Shown: one piece after another, positions 1 to 4,904 of the stretch | How positions within the stretch are numbered: the first letter of the stretch is position 1 | Layout: each line of letters starts with the position of its first letter | Source: Pseudofrankia asymbiotica | GTDB taxonomy: Bacteria; Actinomycetota; Actinomycetes; Frankiales; Frankiaceae | Length of the DNA stretch: 5,087 bases | NCBI RefSeq assembly: GCF_001983105.1 | Contig: NZ_MOMC01000008.1 | Coordinates: 296,146-301,232 of the forward strand | Reading direction: 5' to 3' | Program-made: the position numbers and the translations under genes | Notes under the pieces: model-generated | Databases searched by the model: none | Seen by the model: only the letters and a program-made list of their open reading frames with translations | What the model was told of the DNA's origin: nothing

Positions 1-335
1 GGGTCGAAGTCGACGAGCAGCACCCGGCGGCCGTACTCCGCGAGCGCGGCGCCCAGGTTGATCGTGCTCGTGGTCTTGCCGACCCCGCCCTTCTGGTTGC
101 ACATGGCGAGCACCCAGGCGGGGCCGTGCGACGCCAGCGGCTCGGGAACCGGGAACAGCGGCATCGGCCGTCCCGTCGGACCCATCTGGCCGACCTTGTC
201 GTCGGCGGGGGCCAGCTCGAGGCGGCCTTCCTCGGGGATACGCGGCTTCTCGATGGTGACCTCACCGAAGGGCACCCGGGAAGCGCCGCCCGCCGAGGGC
301 GCGTCGGAGAAACCAGCCACGAATGAACCTGCCAT
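1..335 (-). CDS. ParA/Soj-family P-loop ATPase, N-terminal part (cut by window edge)
   Basis: This is the first 111 residues of a ParA/Soj/MinD-type ATPase; the rest lies to the left of the window. Residues 78-89 read [12 protein letters not shown], the deviant Walker A motif with both lysines (K82, K87). Residues 90-111 continue with [13 protein letters not shown] and then a strand ending in LLVDFD, as in chromosomal ParA-like proteins of actinomycetes. An unusually long head of about 73 residues, rich in Pro, Gly and Ala, precedes the ATPase fold and contains GPTGRPMP at 52-59. Such heads are seen in the actinomycete ParA-like proteins usually found near scpA/scpB, but the downstream side is not visible here. 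The ATG at 335 gives the longest sensible product. Its ribosome site is weak (GCGGAA directly before the ATG), so an internal GTG start (residue 6 or 21) is possible. The family call is secure; the cellular role (segregation or otherwise) is inferred. Confidence 0.93.
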   Translation of the reverse strand, partial: MAGSFVAGFSDAPSAGGASRVPFGEVTIEKPRIPEEGRLELAPADDKVGQMGPTGRPMPLFPVPEPLASHGPAWVLAMCNQKGGVGKTTSTINLGAALAEYGRRVLLVDFD

Positions 336-599
336 TTCCGCGAGGGGCGGCACGGCCGGTGGCACAGCACCAGCCGCTGGTCCAGCAGCAGACCTTGGCC
401 GCGTCTGGAGCGTACCGACAAGACGGGCCGTAGGCGGCTATGGGTGGCCCCGTCAGGCGTGTCGCACGCATCCGCCAATTCCGCTTACCACTGTCCAGGC
501 AGGCCTCGCGCGCACCCCACGTCATTCCTGGGCCTGTGCCCGGGCCAGCGGTGCGGGGACCTACCTGACCCGCGCGCCTGAACGACGGACGACGTGCCG
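336..599. other. 264-bp intergenic region upstream of the ParA-like gene
   Basis: No convincing gene was found on either strand. The stretch should hold the promoter and leader of the minus-strand ParA-like gene and the end of the thioesterase transcript. Minus-strand TACGCT (414-409) fits a TANNNT -10 box and would give a leader of about 67 nt, but no good -35 hexamer lies 16-19 nt upstream. In that leader, ACCAG and CTGGT (369-373 and 377-381) can form a 5-bp stem with a 3-nt loop. A short GGGC/GCCC stem near 528-543 could be a weak terminator after the thioesterase gene, but it has no U-tract. None of these is strong. Confidence 0.4.
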
Positions 600-1175
600 C
601 TATGGGTTGACGGTGTAGTCCGGAACGCCGATCAGGCGCGGGTCGCGGGCGACCGCCTCGAGGTCCTCGGGCCGGCCATGCTCCGCGAAGTGTTCCAGGC
701 CGACCTGGACGAACAGTGCGCGGGCCCGGACCGCGACCGGCCCGTCGGTGCCGCCCAGGCGCCCTTCGGCGCTCGCGTACAGCTTGCGCCCGGCGACCCC
801 GTCGGCCCGGGAGCGCAGGTGCAGCGTCGAGCCCACCGGCACCGGGCGGCGGAAGTCGGTCTCCAGCCGGGCGGTGACGCAGCTCATCCGCGTCAGGTGG
901 CCGAGCATGCCGAGGATCTCGTCGAGTGCCGACGCGAGCAGGCCGCCGTGCGCGAGCCCCGGGGCGCCCTGGTGGTGTTCGGTGACCTCGAACGTCGCCG
1001 TCACCTCGACGCCCTCGCCGGCGACGATCGCCAGATGCAGCCCGTGCCGCTCGGCGGCCCCGCACCCGAAGCAGTGCGCGTAGTGGGCGGGCAGCACGGT
1101 ACCCGGCGCCGGGGCGTCCGGATGGCGTACCGCCACCGTCGCGTCGGCCGGGAGATCGGTTCGGGACGCCGTCAC
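600..1175 (-). CDS. PaaI-type hotdog-fold thioesterase (acyl-CoA thioesterase-like)
   Basis: A 191-residue protein of the PaaI/4HBT hotdog superfamily, which hydrolyses acyl-CoA or aryl-CoA thioesters in the cytoplasm. An HCFGCG motif at 34-39 begins the domain, as in many actinobacterial members. The core follows: the HQGAPGLAHGG segment (68-78) has the HGG turn that opens the central hot-dog helix, the helix carries D85-E86, and TARLETDFRRPVPVG (101-115) is the typical following strand pair. The length is a little above the usual 130-160 because of N- and C-terminal tails. The start is GTG at 1175. No Shine-Dalgarno precedes it, but a TATCGT box ends 7 nt upstream, so the mRNA may be leaderless. 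A later start is possible because the domain begins near residue 30. The gene appears to stand alone, since a strong hairpin separates it from the gene upstream. The substrate cannot be read from the sequence. Confidence 0.9.
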   Translation of the reverse strand: MTASRTDLPADATVAVRHPDAPAPGTVLPAHYAHCFGCGAAERHGLHLAIVAGEGVEVTATFEVTEHHQGAPGLAHGGLLASALDEILGMLGHLTRMSCVTARLETDFRRPVPVGSTLHLRSRADGVAGRKLYASAEGRLGGTDGPVAVRARALFVQVGLEHFAEHGRPEDLEAVARDPRLIGVPDYTVNP

Positions 1176-1182
1176 GACGCGG

Positions 1183-1188
1183 ACGATA
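1183..1188 (-). promoter_or_regulatory. Putative -10 box of the thioesterase gene
   Basis: Minus-strand TATCGT fits the actinobacterial TANNNT -10 consensus and ends 7 nt before the GTG at 1175. Transcription would then begin at or within a base of the start codon. No clear -35 hexamer is seen at the usual distance, so this remains weak. Confidence 0.3.
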
Positions 1189-1245
1189 TCCGGCCCGCCA
1201 CCGTCACCCGTCCGTTGGCGACCCAGCTCTCACTTCGCCCACCCT

Positions 1246-1277
1246 CGTCGGGCCCGCGCGCTGGCGCGGGCCCGACG
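1246..1277 (-). terminator. Perfect 14-bp inverted repeat, probable terminator of the LapA-domain gene
   Basis: The arms CGTCGGGCCCGCGC (1246-1259) and its exact reverse complement (1264-1277) are separated by a 4-nt loop (1260-1263). It sits about 100 bp past the stop codon of the LapA-domain gene and about 70 bp before the thioesterase start, both on the minus strand, which is where a terminator is expected. No U-tract follows on either strand. That is common for GC-rich actinomycete terminators, but it leaves room for an RNA-processing or protective stem instead. Confidence 0.65.
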
Positions 1278-1376
1278 GAAGGGCTGGGCACCCAGGTCTG
1301 GACGACCAGGGCGCGACGACCCCGGCTCCGGCGGACCGGGCGAGTCGGGCCGGATCGACGGACCTGGGCGGGGCGG

Positions 1377-1826
1377 TCAGCCCTCGAGGCGGCGCTTGGC
1401 CGCCCGCAGCTTGCGGCGCACGGGGATCTGGGTTATCAGGCCGATCAGCAGGCCGACGACGAGCCCGGCGGCCGCGGCGATGCTCAGCGCGCCGGCCACC
1501 GACATGTACTTGCGGGTGCCGAACAGCCAGATGGTGACCTTCTGGTCGTTCTGGGCGACGAACAGCACAACCATGATCGCGAGGACGAGCACGAGGACGG
1601 TCACGGCATAGACCACCCAGCTGACCCCGCCGCCGTGCTGGCGCCTCCCCGGCAGGCGTGACCTGCTCCCCCGCGGCTGCGCCGGCGGCACGGGGGCGCC
1701 CGGGGCCCCCGGCCCTCGCGGCGCCGTCGGAGCCACCGGAGCCGCCGGGGGTGGAATCGGCGCTCCGCCCGTCGCCCCTGGAGGCGCGTAGTTAAAACTG
1801 CCGGTCGGCTGCCCTGGCGCGGTCAT
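1377..1826 (-). CDS. LapA-domain (DUF1049) small membrane protein with Pro/Ala-rich N-terminus
   Basis: A 149-residue protein. Residues 1-66 form a disordered head rich in Pro, Ala and Gly. Two membrane segments follow, at about 69-90 and 110-132. Between them is the short loop VAQNDQKVTIWLFG (90-103), whose QN-x4-V-x-I-W pattern is the hallmark of the LapA/DUF1049 domain. The tail is strongly basic (RRKLRAAKRRLEG). LapA was named for lipopolysaccharide assembly in proteobacteria. Gram-positive bacteria lack LPS, and the actinobacterial role is unknown, so the name marks the fold only. The ATG at 1826 is chosen over an in-frame codon 13 positions upstream because a strong purine-rich ribosome site (1833-1843) lies 6 nt before it and the predicted transcription start falls between the two. 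The gene is probably a single transcription unit between its own -10 box and the downstream hairpin. Confidence 0.88.
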   Translation of the reverse strand: MTAPGQPTGSFNYAPPGATGGAPIPPPAAPVAPTAPRGPGAPGAPVPPAQPRGSRSRLPGRRQHGGGVSWVVYAVTVLVLVLAIMVVLFVAQNDQKVTIWLFGTRKYMSVAGALSIAAAAGLVVGLLIGLITQIPVRRKLRAAKRRLEG

Positions 1827-1832
1827 CGGCGT

Positions 1833-1843
1833 CCCTCTCCCCT
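1833..1843 (-). promoter_or_regulatory. Ribosome binding site fixing the LapA-domain start
   Basis: Minus-strand AGGGGAGAGGG ends 6 nt before the ATG at 1826. It decides the start in favour of that ATG over the longer reading beginning at 1865. Confidence 0.65.
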
Positions 1844-1864
1844 GTGGCACCGCAAGCTCACGCA

Positions 1865-1870
1865 AGTGTA
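1865..1870 (-). promoter_or_regulatory. Putative -10 box of the LapA-domain gene
   Basis: Minus-strand TACACT fits TANNNT. Transcription would begin near 1858, giving a leader of about 32 nt with the strong ribosome site in it. A hexamer 17 nt upstream, GCCGGA (1893-1888), is a poor -35. A GGAAC at 1890-1886 hints at an ECF-sigma -35 but has no matching -10. The call rests mainly on position. Confidence 0.4.
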
Positions 1871-1988
1871 GATCCGCCGCGGCCCGTTCCGGCAGCTCAG
1901 ACCAAGTCCGGGGCGCAGGGGAAGCCCGTGGCGGACAGGGCGAGCGGGGTGCGACGGCCCGAGGCGCGCCGGGGGGCGATGTCCGGGC

Positions 1989-3431
1989 TCAGGGGGTCGG
2001 CGTCTCGGCCTCGGCGACTGGGTCCGGGCCCCGGGGTGCGGAGGCCGGACCTCGCGCCTCGGGCGCCGGACCTCGCGCCTCGGGCGCCGGCAGCGGGCCG
2101 GCCTGCTCCGGAACGGCGGACGGCTCGCCACCGCTGACGAAGGCGGCCCGGGGGTGCTGCACGGCGGCCAGTGAGAGGGTGTCGCGGCCGAACAGCGCGG
2201 CGGTCAGCCAGATGGCGAAGACCCGGGCCTTGCGCTCCCAGCTCGGCACGGCCAACACGTGGTAGCCGCGGTGCATGAGCCACGCCGGCAACCCCGTGAT
2301 GACGATGCGCCGGTACTGGAAGATGCCGTGGCCGAGGCCAAGGGTCGCGACGGAGCCCAGGCTGTGATGGACGTACTTCTTGGGCTCCCGGCCCCGCAGG
2401 GTGGCGACGAGGTTGTGGGCGAGGAGCTTTCCCTGGCGGTAGGCGTGCTGGGCGTTGGGCACGGTGCGCGCGCCCGGGACCGGCGACGCGAGGTCGGGCA
2501 CGGCGGCGTCGTCGCCAGCCGCCCAGGCGTCGGGCACCGGGTCGCTCTCGGTGCCGACCCGCAGGTCCGGCCGGACGACCACCAGGCCGCGCTCGTCGAC
2601 CGGGAGGTCGGTGTGCCTGCCGATGACGGGGTTCCCGCCGTTGCCCACGGTCCAGACGATCAGCTCCGAGTCGAACTCCACGCCGGTGGAGAGCACCACA
2701 TGCCCGTCGACGGCCGACGTCACCTGGGCGTTCAGGTGGACATGCCCGCCGCGGCGCTCCAGCGAGCGCACCACCCAGCGTCCCGGCCGGTCGGTGACCT
2801 CGGGCAGGATGCGGCCCGAGGCCTCGACCAGGTGGAACCCCAGCTCGTCGCGGCTCAGCTCCGGATAACGCCGCAGCAGCGCCGTCGCCAGCGCCAGCAG
2901 CTCGCCGAAGCCCTCGACACCGGAGAAGCCGCCGCCGACGAAGGTGACCGTGAGCAGCCTGCGCCGCGGCGGGCCGGGCGGGATCGCGGCGGCCCGGTCG
3001 AACGCGGTGAGCAGCTGGTCCCGGATGGCGACGGCCTCCTCGACGTGCTTGAGGCCGATCGCCCGCTCGGCGATGCCGGGCACGGGGATCCTCCGCGTGA
3101 CCGCGCCGGCGGTGACGACGATCAGGTCGTAGCCGACCTCGAACGTGTCCCCGTCGGCGGGCTGGACGGTGACGACGCGATGCGCGTGGTCGATCGCCGT
3201 CACCGTGCCCGCGATGACCCGGGTGCGGCGCAGGTGCCGGCGCAGCGACACCGCGGCGTGCCGCGCCTCGACCGAGCCGGCCACGACCTCCGGCAGGAAC
3301 GGCTGGTAGGTCATGTACGGGCGGGGGTCGACGAGGGTGACCTCGGCCTCGCCGGAGCGCAGCTTCCGCTCCAGTTTCCAGGCGGCGTAGAACCCGGCGT
3401 AGCCGCCGCCGACGATCAGGATCCTGCGCAT
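1989..3431 (-). CDS. ndh: Type II NADH dehydrogenase-like NAD(P)/FAD flavoprotein (NDH-2)
   Basis: A 480-residue two-dinucleotide-fold flavoprotein. NDH-2 passes electrons from NADH to quinone at the inner membrane face without pumping protons. The FAD-binding GGGYAG motif is at 8-13. The NADH-binding GGGFSGVE motif is at 166-173 and keeps the conserved Glu. The second FAD contact, AAGDD, is at 304-308, and the NAQHAYRQGKLLAHN helix at 326-340 matches the family's AQ-x-A-x-Q-G quinone-side motif. The C-terminal segment GLPAWLMHRGYHVLAVPSW (380-398) and the following hydrophobic stretch resemble the amphipathic membrane anchor. Residues 435-480 add an unusual Pro/Ala/Glu-rich tail built partly by a tandem repeat, making the protein longer than usual. 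The ATG at 3431 is preceded by AGAGGG at 4 nt spacing and begins directly at the Rossmann strand. A related ferredoxin or quinone reductase of the same fold is the main alternative. Confidence 0.9.
   Translation of the reverse strand: MRRILIVGGGYAGFYAAWKLERKLRSGEAEVTLVDPRPYMTYQPFLPEVVAGSVEARHAAVSLRRHLRRTRVIAGTVTAIDHAHRVVTVQPADGDTFEVGYDLIVVTAGAVTRRIPVPGIAERAIGLKHVEEAVAIRDQLLTAFDRAAAIPPGPPRRRLLTVTFVGGGFSGVEGFGELLALATALLRRYPELSRDELGFHLVEASGRILPEVTDRPGRWVVRSLERRGGHVHLNAQVTSAVDGHVVLSTGVEFDSELIVWTVGNGGNPVIGRHTDLPVDERGLVVVRPDLRVGTESDPVPDAWAAGDDAAVPDLASPVPGARTVPNAQHAYRQGKLLAHNLVATLRGREPKKYVHHSLGSVATLGLGHGIFQYRRIVITGLPAWLMHRGYHVLAVPSWERKARVFAIWLTAALFGRDTLSLAAVQHPRAAFVSGGEPSAVPEQAGPLPAPEARGPAPEARGPASAPRGPDPVAEAETPTP
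2044..2090. repeat. 21-bp tandem repeat inside the NDH-2 C-terminal tail
   Basis: Two identical 21-bp units (2044-2064 and 2065-2085) are followed by the first 5 bases of a third. The period is a multiple of three, so the minus-strand frame is kept. The protein shows PAPEARG twice (448-454 and 455-461) followed by a diverged copy, PASAPRG (462-468). It is a low-complexity coding repeat that probably expands or contracts by slippage without breaking the gene. Confidence 0.9.
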
Positions 3432-3435
3432 GACG

Positions 3436-3441
3436 CCCTCT
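3436..3441 (-). promoter_or_regulatory. Ribosome binding site of ndh
   Basis: Minus-strand AGAGGG lies 4 nt before the ATG at 3431. It supports this start over the longer in-frame reading, which would add about 20 residues ahead of the Rossmann fold without homology. Confidence 0.6.
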
Positions 3442-3479
3442 GCTCTGTCGCCCTGCCCGCCAGGAGGCGCAACTCGGGC

Positions 3480-3485
3480 AGGGTA
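3480..3485 (-). promoter_or_regulatory. Putative -10 box of ndh
   Basis: Minus-strand TACCCT fits TANNNT and would start transcription near 3473, giving a leader of about 42 nt that includes the ribosome site. No good -35 is seen at 16-19 nt. The 158-bp gap to the SDR gene upstream leaves room for an independent promoter, but read-through from the SDR gene is equally possible because no clear terminator separates them. Confidence 0.3.
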
Positions 3486-3558
3486 TGACAACCACGGCGC
3501 GCGCGATGCCCGGATCGGTTCGGATCGGGGCGGCCAGGCCGGTTCGAAACGGGTCGCG

Positions 3559-3600
3559 GGGTCAGCGCGGCCGGGTCAGCGGGACCGGGTCAGCGGGACC
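3559..3600. repeat. Three tandem 14-bp units at the end of the SDR gene
   Basis: The units are GGGTCAGCGCGGCC (3559-3572), GGGTCAGCGGGACC (3573-3586) and GGGTCAGCGGGACC (3587-3600). The last two are identical and the first differs at two positions. The SDR stop codon lies in the third unit (3590-3592, TGA on the minus strand). Each unit therefore carries a TGA on the minus strand, and the 14-bp period puts the three in three different frames. Each unit can also form a GGTC/GACC 4-bp stem. Confidence 0.9.
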
Positions 3601-4324
3601 GCAGCCAGTCGCGGTAGTGGATGGCCGCGATGTGGGCACCCTCCGAGGTGGTGAGCACGTCGCCCTTGACCGCGGCGAACATGCCCGCTGTGTCGTCGAC
3701 GACGACCTGTCGGCTGTCGCCGGTCGCGGCCAGGGTGATGCGGCCCAGCTCGTCGAGCGTGAAGACGTCGGGCCCGCCGACCTCGCGCGCGGCGCGCAGC
3801 GGGGCGCCGGCCGCCACCTCGGCGACCGCGTCGGCGACCTCGGCGGCGGCGATCGGCTGGATCGGCGTCGCCGGCAGGCGCACGACGTCGCCGTCGGCGG
3901 TCCAGGTCAGCACCGCCGGCACGAACTCCATGAACTGGGTGGCGCGCACGATCGAGTACGGGATGGGCCCGGCCTTGACCAGGTCCTCCTGCAGGGTCTT
4001 GGCGCGGTAGTAGGCCAGGTCGGGCACCTGGTCGACGCCGACGATCGACAGCGCGACGGAATGGCTGGCGCCGGCCCGCTCCGAGGCGCCCAGCAGGTTG
4101 GTGACCGACGTGCGGAAGAACTCCAGCGAAGCCTCGTCGAAGGTCGGGGAGTTGGTCAGGTTCACGACGACCTCGGCGCCGCGCAGCGCGTCGTCGAGCC
4201 CCGCCCCGGTGAGCAGGTCGACGCCGGTCTCGCGCGAGTGCGCGCCGACCTCGTGGCCCGCCGCGGCGAGCTTGCGCGCGACCTGCGATCCGATGAGGCC
4301 CGTGCCGATGACCGCGATCTTCAT
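3590..4324 (-). CDS. NmrA-like atypical SDR, NAD(P)-binding protein divergent from the Rrf2 regulator
   Basis: A 244-residue single-domain Rossmann protein of the extended/atypical SDR (NmrA-like, NAD(P)-binding) family. The nucleotide motif GTGLIG is at 7-12, and VVVNLTNSP (52-60) marks the strand after the third helix. S93 in VALSIVG and the YYRAK motif (Y105, K109) keep an SDR-like Ser-Tyr-Lys arrangement. The RATQFMEF segment (127-134) is typical of this actinobacterial subgroup. Members either reduce small substrates or only sense NAD(P)H/NADP+, as NmrA does; the sequence does not decide. The ATG at 4324 has GGAAGG 8 nt upstream and starts directly at the first strand. The gene is divergent from the RsrR-like regulator across 97 bp holding an 11-3-11 operator, so it is probably that regulator's main target. 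In S. venezuelae the RsrR target is a gene of the same family in the same arrangement. Confidence 0.92.
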   Translation of the reverse strand: MKIAVIGTGLIGSQVARKLAAAGHEVGAHSRETGVDLLTGAGLDDALRGAEVVVNLTNSPTFDEASLEFFRTSVTNLLGASERAGASHSVALSIVGVDQVPDLAYYRAKTLQEDLVKAGPIPYSIVRATQFMEFVPAVLTWTADGDVVRLPATPIQPIAAAEVADAVAEVAAGAPLRAAREVGGPDVFTLDELGRITLAATGDSRQVVVDDTAGMFAAVKGDVLTTSEGAHIAAIHYRDWLRSR

Positions 4325-4340
4325 GGTGCCAGCCTTCCAT

Positions 4341-4365
4341 AACTCGGATTCATAATGTCCGAGTT
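4341..4365. promoter_or_regulatory. 11-3-11 inverted-repeat operator, probable RsrR-type site
   Basis: AACTCGGA (4341-4348) and TCCGAGTT (4358-4365) are perfect inverted arms around a 9-nt AT-rich centre. The whole element is 25 bp, which equals two 11-bp half-sites around 3 bp, the geometry described for the S. venezuelae RsrR full site. The inner three bases of each arm do not match each other. It lies between the SDR start codon and its predicted -10 box, covering the expected transcription start and leader, so binding there should block SDR transcription. Confidence 0.8.
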
Positions 4366-4367
4366 GA

Positions 4368-4398
4368 AGCTTACCCAGACACATGTTGTCCGAGTCAA
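4368..4398 (-). promoter_or_regulatory. Putative promoter of the SDR (NmrA-like) gene
   Basis: Minus-strand TTGACT (4398-4393) and TAAGCT (4373-4368) are good matches to -35 and TANNNT -10 hexamers, though the 19-nt spacer is long. Transcription would begin near 4361, inside the operator, giving a leader of about 37 nt. An alternative -10, CATTAT (4357-4352), lies in the operator centre but lacks a matching -35. Confidence 0.5.
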
Positions 4399-4415
4399 GG
4401 TGTCGTCGATACGCT
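4386..4415 (+). promoter_or_regulatory. Putative promoter of the RsrR-like regulator, leaderless
   Basis: TTGTCC (4386-4391) and TACGCT (4410-4415) are spaced by 18 nt. The expected transcription start falls at 4422, the first base of the GTG start codon. That fits the complete lack of a Shine-Dalgarno sequence there and suggests a leaderless mRNA. The -35 overlaps the lone operator half-site. Confidence 0.55.
4387..4396. promoter_or_regulatory. Single operator half-site overlapping both divergent -35 elements
   Basis: TGTCCGAGT (4387-4395) is an exact 9-base copy of one arm of the 25-bp operator (4356-4364), in the same orientation and 31 bp away, close to three DNA turns. It underlies TTGTCC on the plus strand and TTGACT on the minus strand. 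It could serve autoregulation or cooperative binding. RsrR is reported to bind half-sites as well as full sites. Confidence 0.6.
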
Positions 4416-4421
4416 GAATCC

Positions 4422-4904
4422 GTGAGGTTGTCCGGTGGGGTCGAGGCGGCGCTGCACTGCTGCGTGGTGCTGACCGCGGCGACCGAGCCGGTCCCCGCCG
4501 CGCGGCTGGCGGAGCTGCACGGCGTCTCGGCGACGTACCTGGCCAAGCACCTGCAGGCGCTGTCCCGCGCGGAGCTGGTGCACTCGGTGCAGGGCAAGTC
4601 CGGTGGGTACGTGCTGACGCGCCCACCGGAGGAGATCACGACCCTGGACGTGGTCGAGGCCGTCGAGGGGCCGGCGCCGACGTTCGTGTGCGCGGAGATC
4701 CGGCAGCGGGGCCCGATGGCCGCCCCGCCGGAGGCGTGCACGGCGCCGTGCGCCATCACCCGCGCGATGATCGCCGCCGACCGGGCCTGGCGCGCCGCAC
4801 TCCGCGAGGTGTCGATCGCCGACCTCGGCCGCTCGGTCGCCCAGGACTACGAGTCCGACGTACTCGGCCAGATCGTCGGCTGGCTGGCCCCCGCCGAGCA
4901 CTGA
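4422..4904 (+). CDS. rsrR: RsrR-like Rrf2-family [2Fe-2S] redox-sensing transcriptional regulator
   Basis: A 160-residue Rrf2-family DNA-binding regulator. A winged helix-turn-helix spans about 1-75: AARLAELHGVSATYLAKHLQ (27-45) holds the recognition helix and VQGKSGGYVLTRP (56-68) the wing. The sensor part has C90, C106 and C110 in FVC-x15-C-x3-C. E8 and H12 in the first helix match the Glu and His that, with two Cys of the other subunit, hold the [2Fe-2S] cluster in S. venezuelae RsrR. From memory of that structure, residue 9 is a Trp that moves with cluster redox state; here it is Ala. The GTG at 4422 is chosen because it sets E8/H12 in family register and follows a -10 box by 6 nt. An ATG 13 codons upstream would place the operator half-site in the coding region. 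The lone plus-strand gene, it probably represses the divergent SDR gene and itself. NsrR or IscR identity is less likely given the sequence and context. Confidence 0.93.
   Translation: MRLSGGVEAALHCCVVLTAATEPVPAARLAELHGVSATYLAKHLQALSRAELVHSVQGKSGGYVLTRPPEEITTLDVVEAVEGPAPTFVCAEIRQRGPMAAPPEACTAPCAITRAMIAADRAWRAALREVSIADLGRSVAQDYESDVLGQIVGWLAPAEH

Noticed and set aside
594..1661. Long plus-strand reading across the thioesterase and LapA-domain genes
   Set aside because: It is antisense to two recognisable proteins, and its translation is Arg/Gly/His-rich low complexity with no family motif, typical of GC-rich shadow frames.
2259..3488. 409-residue plus-strand reading opposite ndh
   Set aside because: The minus strand encodes a clear flavoprotein with both dinucleotide motifs. 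The plus-strand translation is repetitive and matches no recognisable family.
4383..4421. Upstream ATG start for the Rrf2 regulator
   Set aside because: It would put the half-site and promoter inside the coding region and shift the Glu/His ligands out of family register.
4325..4759. N-terminal extension of the SDR gene through the divergent region
   Set aside because: It would run through the operator and promoters and overlap the regulator. The ATG at 4324 has a good ribosome site and starts at the first Rossmann strand.
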